The notes beneath the pieces were generated by a model that had not been told where the DNA came from, ran no database searches, and worked only from the letters and a program-made list of their open reading frames with translations. Below are positions 30,044 to 38,781 of a stretch of 64,000 nt of DNA, piece by piece. Every line of letters starts with the position of its first letter. The first letter of the stretch is position 1. A program made the position numbers and the translations under genes. Origin of the DNA: Mycolicibacterium gilvum (GTDB lineage: Bacteria; Actinomycetota; Actinomycetes; Mycobacteriales; Mycobacteriaceae); assembly GCF_900454025.1 (NCBI RefSeq), contig NZ_UGQM01000001.1:5518001-5582000 (forward strand), in the 5' to 3' direction.

Positions 30044-30892
30044 ATGCACATCGGATTCGTCAGCATGAACACCCCGGACGACATCGCCCCCGACGTTCTG
30101 GCCCGTGAATTGGAACAGCGCGGGTTCGAGTCGCTGTGGGTCGGTGAGCATCCGCAGATCCCGGTGTCCGCCGCGGGCTCGATGCCGCCGGCGCTGTTGC
30201 ACGCCCAGCAGCGAATCTGGGACCCGCTGCTGTCCCTGCTCGCCGCCGCGCAGGCCACTTCGACGCTCCGGCTCGGCACCGCGGTTGCGCTCCCGCTGGA
30301 GCACGAGTTGTTCACGTTCGCAAAGCAAGTGGCGACGCTGGACCGGTTCAGCGCCGGCCGGCTTCTGTTGGGAGTCGGGGTCGGGGTGCGGGCCGAACTC
30401 GCGGTATCGAGCTCGATCGCGTGGGCCGACCGCTACCGGGCGCTGTCGGACATGGTCGCCGCGCTACGGGTGTTGTGGACCGACGACGAGGCCGAGCATC
30501 ACGGCGAGTTTTACGATTTCGAGCCGGTGTGGTGCCACCCCAAGCCGCAACAGCAGGCGGGCCCTCCGCTGCTCGCCGCGGCCACCGGACCCAGGGCGAT
30601 CGGAGACTGCCTACCGTGGGCCGACGGGTGGCTTCCCGGCGATGCCGCGTACCGTGACCTCCCTGCGGCGGTGGCGGATTTCAGGCGGCGAGCCGAGGAT
30701 GCCGGCCGGGACCCGGCCACGCTCGACCTGACGGTCATGGCGTGGGGAGACCCGTCGGAGAAGCGCCTCGCCCGATACCGGGACCTCGGTTTCACTCGCG
30801 TCGTGATCGGCGGGGGCCGGCGCGACGGCGACCCTTCGACCACGGTGCCATTCCTCGATCGTTACGCCGCGATGGTCACCGAACTCAAGTAA
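30044..30892 (+). CDS. LLM-class flavin/F420-dependent oxidoreductase
   Basis: 282 residues. A luciferase-like monooxygenase barrel: MHIGFVSMNTPDDIAP, GLPESLWVGEH-type FESLWVGEHPQIP, and RLLLGVGVGVRAE. Mycobacterial members commonly use F420. ATG 30044 is preferred over ATG 30026 because GGGAGAG sits just upstream. It is divergent from the P450 and shares the palindromic operator. Probably an oxidation or monooxygenation step in the island pathway; the substrate cannot be read. Confidence 0.8.
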   Translation: MHIGFVSMNTPDDIAPDVLARELEQRGFESLWVGEHPQIPVSAAGSMPPALLHAQQRIWDPLLSLLAAAQATSTLRLGTAVALPLEHELFTFAKQVATLDRFSAGRLLLGVGVGVRAELAVSSSIAWADRYRALSDMVAALRVLWTDDEAEHHGEFYDFEPVWCHPKPQQQAGPPLLAAATGPRAIGDCLPWADGWLPGDAAYRDLPAAVADFRRRAEDAGRDPATLDLTVMAWGDPSEKRLARYRDLGFTRVVIGGGRRDGDPSTTVPFLDRYAAMVTELK

Positions 30893-31313
30893 CCGGGCGG
30901 AACCGCTCGGCGACCAACTCGATCAGCTGGCCGTCGGGATCGCGGACCATGCAGGCGAATCCGCCACCGGGGTCGGCGACGACGGCTCCCCCGGCGGCCG
31001 TCACCGCGTCCCGGGCGGTGACGAGATCAGCGACGGCGAGAGACAGATGGGTCAGTCCCGCACCGACCATGCCGCGCTCGGGCTCGTCGCGCGCCGGGTA
31101 TCCGGCGAACGTCAACAGTTGTAGCACTACACCGCCGTTGCGCAGGTACACCGCCTCGAATCCGATCGGTGGCGCCAACCCCAGCAGGCCCTGAGCCATC
31201 TGATCCGGCACCGTCAGACGCTTCACCTCGGTGAAGCCGAGCGCGGTGTAGAACTTCAGAGACGCCTCCAGATCGCGCACCCGGAGCCCGACGTGACTGA
31301 CGTCCATGCTCAC
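30885..31313 (-). CDS. VOC-family (glyoxalase/dioxygenase-like) protein
   Basis: About 142 residues from GTG 31313, which overlaps the upstream SDR stop (GTGA); ATG 31307 is possible. Paired beta-alpha-beta-beta-beta units with the metal-site pattern H (VSHVGLRVRD), H (LTHLSLAVAD) and E (GQLIELVAERF). VOC proteins include glyoxalases, epimerases and extradiol dioxygenases; at this size a single two-module unit acts as a dimer. It is in an operon with the SDR; a role as epimerase or isomerase on a CoA ester or as ring-cleavage enzyme is open. Confidence 0.75.
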   Translation of the reverse strand: MSMDVSHVGLRVRDLEASLKFYTALGFTEVKRLTVPDQMAQGLLGLAPPIGFEAVYLRNGGVVLQLLTFAGYPARDEPERGMVGAGLTHLSLAVADLVTARDAVTAAGGAVVADPGGGFACMVRDPDGQLIELVAERFRPVT

Positions 31314-32080
31314 ACCCCTGCCGGGCCGGGGCCGCCGTGCATGTAGAGCGTCTGCCCGGAGCAGTAGCTCGACGCGTCGGAGGCGAAGAACAGCACGCCG
31401 TAACCGATCTCGTCGGGCTCGGCGATGCGGCCCGACCCATTGGTCTGCCCGATCATGTCGATGTCGAAGCCCTGACGTTTCGCATCGGCCTCCAGTCCCG
31501 GGGTACGGACCGCCCCGCAGGCGATGCAGTTGACGCGCACGCCTTTGCGCGTCCATGCCGCGGCCATCGATCCGGTGAGGTTCTGCAGACCGGCCTTGGC
31601 GGCCCCGTAGATCGGTGCCTGCGGCATGGCCAGCAGGCCGGCGCCGGAGGAAATGTTGACGATCGCGCCGCTGCCCTGGGCGATCATCGGCTTGGCCGCG
31701 GCCCGGGACAGGTACCACGCACTGGACAGGTTCAGGTCGAGCACATGATGCCACTCGTCGTCGGTCCACTTCATCAGCGACTTCGTCTCACCGCCGCCGG
31801 CGTTGTTGAGCAGTACGTCGAGGCGGCCGAACTCGGCGAGTGTGGTGTCGACCAGCGCCTGGCAGGCGTCCGCATCGGTGACGTCGGTCGGGACCGCGAG
31901 GGCGCGCCGTCCCAGCGCCTCCACCTCTGCGGCGGTCTCCTTCAACGGCTCCGCGCGCCGTCCGGCCAGCACCACGTCGGCGCCGTGCTCTGCCAGCACC
32001 AGTGCCGACGCGCGGCCGATGCCGGTGCCGCCGCCGGTGATGACCGCGACCCTGCCTTCCATCGAAAACCTGTCGCTCAC
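31310..32080 (-). CDS. Short-chain dehydrogenase/reductase
   Basis: 256 residues from GTG 32080, with GGAGTGAT upstream. Cofactor loop TGGGTGIGRA, basic residues GRRAEPLKE after strand 2 (suggests NADPH), NNAGG motif, Ser in NISSGAG and IYGAAK (Tyr, Lys). The C-terminal YCSGQTLYMHGGPGPAGV is typical of FabG-like SDRs. First gene of a two-gene minus-strand operon with the VOC protein, preceded by island operator site 3. Confidence 0.85.
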   Translation of the reverse strand: MSDRFSMEGRVAVITGGGTGIGRASALVLAEHGADVVLAGRRAEPLKETAAEVEALGRRALAVPTDVTDADACQALVDTTLAEFGRLDVLLNNAGGGETKSLMKWTDDEWHHVLDLNLSSAWYLSRAAAKPMIAQGSGAIVNISSGAGLLAMPQAPIYGAAKAGLQNLTGSMAAAWTRKGVRVNCIACGAVRTPGLEADAKRQGFDIDMIGQTNGSGRIAEPDEIGYGVLFFASDASSYCSGQTLYMHGGPGPAGV

Positions 32081-32109
32081 AGCATCACTCCCATCGATCG
32101 GCCATCGTG

Positions 32110-32125
32110 CAGTACGACTGTACAG
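32110..32125. promoter_or_regulatory. Island operator, site 3
   Basis: CAGTACGACTGTACAG lies between the divergent SDR (minus) and nitroreductase (plus) genes. It matches the island consensus YTGTACGANYGTAYAG at all but one position (second base). Confidence 0.65.
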
Positions 32126-32167
32126 CATCTGTGGTGCTGGACACCCCGGCTTGAGTCGAGTACACCA

Positions 32168-32845
32168 GTGGACATGCCGCATCCGACCGACAACGTCTGG
32201 GAAGTGCTGTCCACCGCCCGTTCGATCCGGCGCTTCACCGACGAACCCGTCGACTCCGCGACCCTGGACCGCTGCCTGCAGGCAGCCACCTGGGCGCCCA
32301 ACGGCGCCAACGCACAGCTCTGGCGGTTCATCGTGCTGGACGGTCCCGAGCAGCGCGCCGCCGTAGCCCAGGCCGCTCAGATCGCGCTGCAGTCAATAGA
32401 ATCCATCTACGGCATGACCCGGCCCGCTCCCGAGGACGACAGCCGATCCGCCCGCAACAATCGCGCCACCTACGAACTGCACGACCGGGCAGGCGAATTC
32501 ACCTCGGTGCTGTTCGTCGCCTACAAGAACGAATTCTCGTCGGAGTTCCTGCAGGGCGGCTCCATCTACCCTGCGCTGCAGAACTTCTACCTGGCGGCCC
32601 GAGCGCAAGGCCTCGGCGCGTGTATCACCAGCTGGGCCTCCTACGGCGGCGAACAGGCCCTGCGCGAGGCCGTCGGTATCCCCGACGAATGGTTTCTCGC
32701 CGGGCATGTCGTGGTGGGCTGGCCGCGGGGTAAGCATGGTCCGGTGCGGCGCCGCCCGCTGTCGGACGTGGTGTTCCGCAACCATTGGGATCCCGAACGC
32801 GCGGACATCACCTACGGGCGCGGCGCCAGACCTCGCGGCAAGTGA
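32168..32845 (+). CDS. Nitroreductase-family FMN oxidoreductase
   Basis: About 225 residues (GTG 32168; ATG 32174 also possible). Nitroreductase fold: VLSTARSIRRFTDEPV, ATWAPNGANAQLWRFIV (FMN phosphate and ring contacts), YPALQNFYLAARAQGLGACIT and HVVVGWPRGKHGPVRRRPLSDV. Family members use FMN and NAD(P)H to reduce nitro compounds, quinones or enones. Within this island an ene- or quinone-type reduction is more plausible than nitro reduction; this is inference. It is divergent from the SDR/VOC operon at operator site 3. Confidence 0.8.
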   Translation: MDMPHPTDNVWEVLSTARSIRRFTDEPVDSATLDRCLQAATWAPNGANAQLWRFIVLDGPEQRAAVAQAAQIALQSIESIYGMTRPAPEDDSRSARNNRATYELHDRAGEFTSVLFVAYKNEFSSEFLQGGSIYPALQNFYLAARAQGLGACITSWASYGGEQALREAVGIPDEWFLAGHVVVGWPRGKHGPVRRRPLSDVVFRNHWDPERADITYGRGARPRGK

Positions 32846-32846
32846 C

Positions 32847-33749
32847 CTAACCTTCGCGTGCGAGTGCCGCGAGAAGCGCGCGGGTGCGTTTCACCGAGGC
32901 CGACCTCTGCGCTCGATCCGCGCCCACCGCGACGGGTTGAGCCCACACGTCCGTCGCGCCGGCCTCGATCAACTCCACGAGCTGCCGGGTCACCGCCGCT
33001 TCGTCGCCGACGATCCCGACGTCTGCGGCGGATGCTCCTCCCCCGGCACGGATGATGTTCTGGTAGTTGCTCATTCGCTCGTATCCGCCCGCTGTCGCGG
33101 CGATCGCTTCCCGCGCCTCCCGGATGTCGTCGTGCACGGCGACCGGCAGGCCTGCGACGATTCGGCCGCCGGCGACGGCCGGTGCGATCCGCTCGGCGAT
33201 CGCGGTCGCGGTCGCCAGCCACAGCACCACGCCGTCGGTGAATTCGGCTGCCACACGCAGCATTCGGGGTGAGAGCGCCGACAGCAGTACCGGGACCGGG
33301 TGGTCGAGTGCGGTCATCCGACCGGCGCTGTGCGCGGTCCAGTCGGTGCCGTCGAGGTCGATGTCGGCACCGGCCAGCAGGCCGGTGACGATCTGCACGT
33401 ACTCGCGGGTGTTACGGACCGGATGGTCGTAGTTCAGCCCCAGCACATTCCGGACGATCGGCTCGTGCGACGGCCCGAGCCCCAGCGTCAGGCCGGGCCG
33501 CCCCATCGCGTTCGCCGCCGCCGCGACGCGGTTGGCCTGCAGCAGCGGGTGGCACGGATAGGTCTGCAGCACTGCGGTGCCCAACTCGATCGTCGAGGTG
33601 GCCCTACCGGCAAAGGCCATCGCGACCAGTGGATCACCCGCCACGGCACTGGCGTACCACAGCGCGGCGAAGCCGTCGGCCTCCGCCTGCTGCGCCTGCG
33701 CGACGATCTTGTCGACGCTCGACCCGCCGCCGGTCAGTCCGATCCGCAT
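32847..33749 (-). CDS. LLM-class F420-dependent oxidoreductase
   Basis: 300 residues. N-terminus MRIGLTGGGSSVDKIVAQAQQAEADGFAALWYASAVAGDPL and GRPGLTLGLGPSHEPIVRNVLG match a mycobacterial subfamily of F420-dependent luciferase-like enzymes. Last gene of a four-gene minus-strand operon (SDR, P450, SDR, LLM) that starts near 36700. F420H2-dependent reduction or oxidation of a pathway intermediate is expected. It converges with the nitroreductase gene, 1 bp between stops. Confidence 0.82.
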   Translation of the reverse strand: MRIGLTGGGSSVDKIVAQAQQAEADGFAALWYASAVAGDPLVAMAFAGRATSTIELGTAVLQTYPCHPLLQANRVAAAANAMGRPGLTLGLGPSHEPIVRNVLGLNYDHPVRNTREYVQIVTGLLAGADIDLDGTDWTAHSAGRMTALDHPVPVLLSALSPRMLRVAAEFTDGVVLWLATATAIAERIAPAVAGGRIVAGLPVAVHDDIREAREAIAATAGGYERMSNYQNIIRAGGGASAADVGIVGDEAAVTRQLVELIEAGATDVWAQPVAVGADRAQRSASVKRTRALLAALAREG

Positions 33750-33753
33750 GGTC

Positions 33754-34614
33754 TCATCGCATCACATGGGCGCACTGGGCGGGTGGGTGCACGTCGAACA
33801 TCTCGCGGTACGAGGGTGGTTGCCGATCCCCTTCGTCCCTGATCCCGTACTTGACCGCGAGTTCGGCACCGATCAGAGTCTGGCCGCTCAGCGCCATCAC
33901 CTCGGGATCCTGGTGCAACGCCCAGATCACGTGCCCGGTCAACTCCGGCGTCTCGGCGGTGTCGAGGATACGTCCGAACTTCTCCGGATTGCTCGCGATG
34001 ATGCCGCGCACCCGGTCGGTCAGCAGCGATCCCATCCAGATCGACACCGCGGCGATGCCGACATCGCGGAAGTCGTAGGCCATGTCGGCGGCCATCTTGT
34101 CGGTGGCGGCTTTCGGGACACCGTAGGCGGGTCCGAACGCGTAGTGCACGGCACCGGAGGAGGACGTGAACACCACCAGGCCCCTGCCGTTGGGCACCAT
34201 CAGCGGCGCGGCGTAGACGGTCGCGACGTAGCTGCTGCGCACCCCGACGTCGAGGGTGTCGATGACATTGATCGGTTCTTCCCAGAACTTGGTACGTCCC
34301 ATCATCTCGTCACGGATGATGGCCGCGTTGTTGACCAGGATGTCGATGCGTCCGTGCTCGCGGGCGATCTGATCGAAGAACGCCGCGACCTGCTGGTCGT
34401 CACTGTGATCGACGCGGACCGCGATGCCCTGCCCACCGGCGGCGGTGACCTCGTCGGCTGTCTCACCGATGGTGCCCGCGGCGGGACCGTCGGGGTCGAC
34501 GGTGCGGCCGGTCACGTAGACGGTGCAGCCGTGCATTCCCAGCGCGTGTGCGATCCCGGCCCCGGCGCCACGGCTGGCTCCGGTCACCACCGCGACCGGG
34601 CGGTCGGCGGTCAT
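33754..34614 (-). CDS. Short-chain dehydrogenase (DHRS1-like)
   Basis: 286 residues. TGASRGAGAGIA cofactor loop, TGRTVDPDG after strand 2, VNNAAI, Ser region TSSSGAV and YGVPK (Tyr, Lys). The long C-terminal part (PELTGHVIWALHQDPEVMALSGQTLIGAELAVKYGI) is as in DHRS1-type SDRs. Its ATG overlaps the stop of the upstream P450 (ATGA), pointing to coupled translation and probably oxidation of the P450-made alcohol. Confidence 0.83.
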   Translation of the reverse strand: MTADRPVAVVTGASRGAGAGIAHALGMHGCTVYVTGRTVDPDGPAAGTIGETADEVTAAGGQGIAVRVDHSDDQQVAAFFDQIAREHGRIDILVNNAAIIRDEMMGRTKFWEEPINVIDTLDVGVRSSYVATVYAAPLMVPNGRGLVVFTSSSGAVHYAFGPAYGVPKAATDKMAADMAYDFRDVGIAAVSIWMGSLLTDRVRGIIASNPEKFGRILDTAETPELTGHVIWALHQDPEVMALSGQTLIGAELAVKYGIRDEGDRQPPSYREMFDVHPPAQCAHVMR

Positions 34615-35957
34615 ACCGCCTCCTCGATGCGCGCGGCGTCCTTGAGCTCGGTGATCGGTCGCGCCAATCCCTGCTCATCGCAGATCTTCTGGAGTCTGGC
34701 GACGGTTTCGGCCACCCCGGCGCCCCGTCGCGGGCCGGGGGTGAACTCGGCGGGCAGGTGACGCATGCCCTGGATGACCCCGATGCTGTCGTAGTGCACG
34801 GTCTCCTTCGGCAGGCAGCGGTAGTCGGGCATCCGGTCGAGCACCGCGGTGAGCATCGATTTGAACACCGTACGCGCCACGTTGGATCCGATACAGCGGT
34901 GGACGCCGAGGCCGAAGCTGAAGTGCCGGTTGCCCTTTCGGTCCAGCACGATCTGATCCGGGTCGGTGAACACCGCGGGATCGCGGTTGGCCATCGCCCA
35001 GGACAGCCACAGCCGCTGCCCTTCCCGCAGCTCCACACCGTTCACGGCGACGTCTTCGGCGATCGTGCGGGCATCTCCCGGTGCCGGCGTGAAGTACCTC
35101 AGGAATTCCTCCGTCGCCGGATTGAGCAGCGTGTCACGGTCGGCGCTGAGCCGGGCGCGTTCGTCGGGATGCTCGGACAGCCATTCCAGCGCGTGGGCAG
35201 TCAGAGCGGTGGTGGTGTCGAAGCCGCCGCCGATCAGCAGGTTCAGCATGCCGATCAGCTCGATGTCCGGCGGTGCCTCACCGTCGATGCGCAACGTCGC
35301 CAGCGCGTTGATGATGCCGGGCCGGGGATTGTCGCGGATCTCCATCAGATTGGTGAACAGGTCGATGCCCATGGCCATGTACAGCTCGCGGACACGCTCG
35401 GCATCCGGCGAGTCCGGCGGTGTGTAGACCGACGCGTGCGCCGGTTCGTTGTACATCTCCCACTTCTGCAGGGGCACACCGAGCATCGCCAGGGTGAGCA
35501 CCGCGGGCACCACGTTGGCCAGGTCGTCGACGAAATCGATGCGGCCGGACTCGATCCGGTCGTCGAGGCAGGCGCAGACGATCTCGTCGACGAACGGCTC
35601 CCAGCGTTTCACCGCCGCCGGTGACAGGTACGGGTTGAGTGCGGTGCGGTAATGGCGGTGCTCCGGGTCGTCCATCTCGAGCATGCCGCCACGGAAGCCC
35701 TCGGCCTCCAACATCCGCGGGATCGAGATGCCCTTGTATCCGCGCCGTTCGTTGTTGACGTCGTGATCGTTGGACACGAACGGACAGCGCGCCAGTTCGA
35801 ACACCGCGTCGCTGCTCGCCGCCACCCAGTGTCCGTCGTAGGTGTCGGTCCACGCCAGCGGGCACTGCTGGTGCATCTCGTGGGTGATGTCGAGGAACCT
35901 GTCCCGGTAGTCGGGGCGGTGCCGGTCGAAGTCGTAGCGCAGCGTCTCGGGGTTCAC
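34611..35957 (-). CDS. Cytochrome P450 (island copy B)
   Basis: 448 residues from GTG 35957, overlapping the upstream SDR stop (GTGA). Heme motif FSFGLGVHRCIGSNVAR with C355; I-helix GGGFDTTTALTA. Its oxygen-binding helix lacks the usual acidic-Thr pair order (FDTTT), and the protein is about 50 residues longer than the other two P450s, with a C-terminal extension after 415. It belongs to a different P450 family from copies A and C. Middle of the SDR-P450-SDR-LLM operon. Confidence 0.9.
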   Translation of the reverse strand: MNPETLRYDFDRHRPDYRDRFLDITHEMHQQCPLAWTDTYDGHWVAASSDAVFELARCPFVSNDHDVNNERRGYKGISIPRMLEAEGFRGGMLEMDDPEHRHYRTALNPYLSPAAVKRWEPFVDEIVCACLDDRIESGRIDFVDDLANVVPAVLTLAMLGVPLQKWEMYNEPAHASVYTPPDSPDAERVRELYMAMGIDLFTNLMEIRDNPRPGIINALATLRIDGEAPPDIELIGMLNLLIGGGFDTTTALTAHALEWLSEHPDERARLSADRDTLLNPATEEFLRYFTPAPGDARTIAEDVAVNGVELREGQRLWLSWAMANRDPAVFTDPDQIVLDRKGNRHFSFGLGVHRCIGSNVARTVFKSMLTAVLDRMPDYRCLPKETVHYDSIGVIQGMRHLPAEFTPGPRRGAGVAETVARLQKICDEQGLARPITELKDAARIEEAV

Positions 35958-36700
35958 AGCACCGCACCGCCGTTCACACCGATGACCTGACCCGTCACGT
36001 ATCCGGCGGCGTCCGAGCACAGGAACGAGCACACTGCGGCGACATCGGACGGGGCGCCCACGCGGCCCGCCGGTATGGCCTGGGTCAGAAACTCGTCCGG
36101 CGGCAGTTTCCCCTCTGACTGCTGTCTGCGCAGCATCGGGGTCTCGATCGCGAAGGGCGGCAAGGAGTTCGCGGTGATGCCGTGGCGTGCATAGTCACGC
36201 GCCACGGTCTTGGTCATCGCGATCACGCCGCCCTTGGTCGCCGAGTAGTGGCCCTGGCGTGGTGCGCCCTGCTGGCCCGCTGCGGACGAGATCGTCACGA
36301 CGCGCCCCCATTGCGCGGCGACCATGTCCGACAGCGCGGCACGAATGCTCAGGAACGTCCCCGTCAGATTCACCGCGAGGTAGCGGTTCCACTCGTCGAG
36401 GGTGATCTTGTCGAAGCGGGTGAAACCGCCGATCGCCGCGCTGGTGACCAGGATCTCGACGGGGCCGAATTCGGTTCGTACGGCGTCGAAGGCGCGCACG
36501 ACGGCGTCCTCGTCGGACACGTCGACCGCGACACCGACCGCGCTCGCTCCGTTACCGCGCAGGCTTGCCGCGACCCTGTTCGCCGCGTCCGCGTCGAGGT
36601 CGAGCACGGCCACCCGGTGCCCGTCGGCGGCCAGGCCCGCACAGATCGCCTCGCCCAGCCCCGACGCCCCGCCGGTCACCACCGCTACACGGCTCACCAC
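35954..36700 (-). CDS. Short-chain dehydrogenase (FabG-like)
   Basis: 248 residues from GTG 36700 (GTG 36697 possible), with AGGAGA upstream. TGGASGLGEA cofactor loop, LDLDADAA acidic residue (NAD preference), Ser region TISSAAG and YSATK. The C-terminal SDAAGYVTGQVIGVNGGAVL is typical FabG-like. First gene of the four-gene minus-strand operon driven from operator site 4. One of five SDRs in the island, each likely acting on a different alcohol or keto intermediate. Confidence 0.85.
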   Translation of the reverse strand: MVSRVAVVTGGASGLGEAICAGLAADGHRVAVLDLDADAANRVAASLRGNGASAVGVAVDVSDEDAVVRAFDAVRTEFGPVEILVTSAAIGGFTRFDKITLDEWNRYLAVNLTGTFLSIRAALSDMVAAQWGRVVTISSAAGQQGAPRQGHYSATKGGVIAMTKTVARDYARHGITANSLPPFAIETPMLRRQQSEGKLPPDEFLTQAIPAGRVGAPSDVAAVCSFLCSDAAGYVTGQVIGVNGGAVL

Positions 36701-36713
36701 ATCTCCTCACACG

Positions 36714-36729
36714 CTGTACGAATGTATAG
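36714..36729. promoter_or_regulatory. Island operator, site 4
   Basis: CTGTACGAATGTATAG lies between the divergent SDR-P450-SDR-LLM operon (minus) and the P450-SDR operon (plus), and matches the consensus fully. TATAGC at its right end is a possible -10 for the plus-strand operon. Confidence 0.7.
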
Positions 36730-36773
36730 CACAGGCTATATGCTCGCACGAACCAGCCGGCAAGGAGAGCACG

Positions 36774-37961
36774 TTGAGCGATCTGTACTACGACCCGTGG
36801 CACGTCGACATCGACATCGACCCCTACCCGACCTACCGCAGGTTGCGCGACGAGGCGCCCGTGTACCGCAACGACGAGCACGGCTTCTGGGGCTTGAGCC
36901 GGTACGCCGATGTGGATGTGGCGCTGAAGGATACGACGCGGCTCAGTTCCGCCAAGGGGGACATCCTCGAGGTCGTCATGGCGGATCCGGTGATGCCCCC
37001 CGGCATCTTCATCAACGAGGACCCGCCACTGCACACCATCCACCGCGCGATCGTGGCCAGAGCGTTCACACCGAAGAAGATGCGGGCGATCGAGGACAAG
37101 ATCCGCGCGTTCTGCGTCGCGTGTCTCGATCCGCTCGTCGGTGGCGACCGGTTCGACTTCGTCGAGGACCTGGGCGCCGAACTTCCCATGCGTACGATCG
37201 GCATGCTCGCCGGCATCCCCAACTCCGAACAGCCGGCGGTGCGCGAACATGCCAACGAAGTGCTCCGCAATGAGGCCGGCAAGCCAATGGCGATCGACAA
37301 GGACCGCTACTTCACCGGCGAGATGTTCGGCGAGTACATCGAATGGCGGGAGAACAACCCGTCCGACGACCTGATCACCGAGCTGCTGAACGTCGAGTTC
37401 GAAGACGAGACCGGCACGGTCCGCAAGCTGACGAAGCAGGAGCTCACCGTGTTCCTCGCGGTCGTCGCCGGCGCCGGCGTCGAGACCACCGGCCGCCTGT
37501 TCGGCTGGATGGGCAAGGTGTTGGCAGAGCACCCGGATCAGCGCAAGGAGCTGACCAGCACCCCTGCATTGATCCCGTCCGCGATCGAGGAACTACTGCG
37601 CTTCGAACCACCGGGTCCCCACGTCGCACGCTACGTCGCCACCGACGACGTCACGTTCCATGGGGTCGTCATACCGGCGGGAAGTCCGCTGCTGTTGATG
37701 CTTGCCTCCGCCAACCGCGACGAGCGGCAGTTCGACGATCCCGACCGCTTCGACATCCACCGCAAGCAGGGCGGTCACCTCACCTTCGGTCGCGGGGCCC
37801 ACTTCTGCGTCGGCGCTCCGCTGGCCCGGCTCGAGGGCCGCGTGGCCCTCGAAGAGGTGCTCAAACGCTGGCCGGAGTGGGACATCGACATGAGCGGAGC
37901 CCGACGATCGCGGACCTCGACCGTGCGCGGTTGGGACTCGATGCCCGCGGTCATCCGATGA
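36774..37961 (+). CDS. Cytochrome P450 (island copy C)
   Basis: 395 residues from TTG 36774, supported by AAGGAGAG upstream and by alignment of its N-terminus (MSDLYYDPWHVDIDIDPYPTYRRL) with copy A. Heme motif FGRGAHFCVGAPLARLE with C345; I-helix AGAGVETTGRLFGWM; EELLRFEPP. Highly similar to the P450 at 28819 along the whole length, so a duplication. It overlaps a mycofactocin-type SDR by ATGA, consistent with hydroxylation followed by alcohol oxidation. Confidence 0.9.
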   Translation: MSDLYYDPWHVDIDIDPYPTYRRLRDEAPVYRNDEHGFWGLSRYADVDVALKDTTRLSSAKGDILEVVMADPVMPPGIFINEDPPLHTIHRAIVARAFTPKKMRAIEDKIRAFCVACLDPLVGGDRFDFVEDLGAELPMRTIGMLAGIPNSEQPAVREHANEVLRNEAGKPMAIDKDRYFTGEMFGEYIEWRENNPSDDLITELLNVEFEDETGTVRKLTKQELTVFLAVVAGAGVETTGRLFGWMGKVLAEHPDQRKELTSTPALIPSAIEELLRFEPPGPHVARYVATDDVTFHGVVIPAGSPLLLMLASANRDERQFDDPDRFDIHRKQGGHLTFGRGAHFCVGAPLARLEGRVALEEVLKRWPEWDIDMSGARRSRTSTVRGWDSMPAVIR

Positions 37962-38779
37962 CAGGCAGTACATCCCGCGTCGCGGTGATCACCGGCGCCG
38001 CGCGTGGACAGGGTCGAAGCCATGCCGTGGCACTGGCCGGACAGGGCATCGACATCATCGCCGTCGACCGCTGCGCCGACATCGACTCCATTCCCTATCC
38101 GCTGGCAACCGCGGCCGACCTCGAGGAGACCGCCGAGCAGGTGCGCGCGGCGGGCGGACGGATCCATACCACGGTGGCCGATGTCCGCGATCTCGCCGAA
38201 CTCCGCGCCGGAATCGACTCGGGCATCGAACGCTTCGGCGACGTCGACATCGTGGTGGCCAACGCCGGAGTCGTCGCGATCGGCTGTCCCGACCCCGACG
38301 ACGATCAGCTGTACCGCGACATCGTCGACGTCAATCTGATCGGCGTCTGGCACACCATCGCCGCGACGGCACCGTCGATGATCCGCCGCGGGACCGGTGG
38401 ATCGATGGTTCTGATCAGCTCGATGCAGGGTCTGGTCGGGCGCGGCGGCGACGGCAGCGCGGCGACCTTCGCCTACGCGGCGTCCAAACACGGCGTCGTC
38501 GGCCTGATGCGCTCCGCTGCCAACGCGTATGCCCCGCACAACATCCGGGTGAACTCGATCCGTCCGACCGGCGTCGCGACGCCGATGATCATCAACGAGC
38601 ACATGGCGCGGGTCTTCGAGGCCAACCCGGAGGGCAGTGCGATGTCGGGGAACCTGCTGCCGGTGCCGTTCGTGGAGCCGGTCGATGTGACTGCGGCCGT
38701 GATGTACCTGGTCAGCGACGGCGCCCGCTACATCACAGGCACTGCGCTGCCCGTGGACGCCGGATTCGCGGTGATGTGA
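37958..38779 (+). CDS. Mycofactocin-coupled SDR oxidoreductase
   Basis: 273 residues. SDR core TGAARGQGRSHA with the insertion typical of mycofactocin-dependent SDRs after strand 2 (AVDRCADIDSIPYPLATAAD), NAGVVAIG, SSMQGLVG and FAYAASK (Tyr, Lys). This subfamily holds NAD tightly and passes electrons to the redox peptide mycofactocin. It is translationally coupled to the P450 upstream, so it likely oxidises the alcohol that P450 forms. Mycofactocin biosynthesis genes are not in the window. Confidence 0.85.
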   Translation: MTGSTSRVAVITGAARGQGRSHAVALAGQGIDIIAVDRCADIDSIPYPLATAADLEETAEQVRAAGGRIHTTVADVRDLAELRAGIDSGIERFGDVDIVVANAGVVAIGCPDPDDDQLYRDIVDVNLIGVWHTIAATAPSMIRRGTGGSMVLISSMQGLVGRGGDGSAATFAYAASKHGVVGLMRSAANAYAPHNIRVNSIRPTGVATPMIINEHMARVFEANPEGSAMSGNLLPVPFVEPVDVTAAVMYLVSDGARYITGTALPVDAGFAVM

Positions 38780-38781
38780 GA

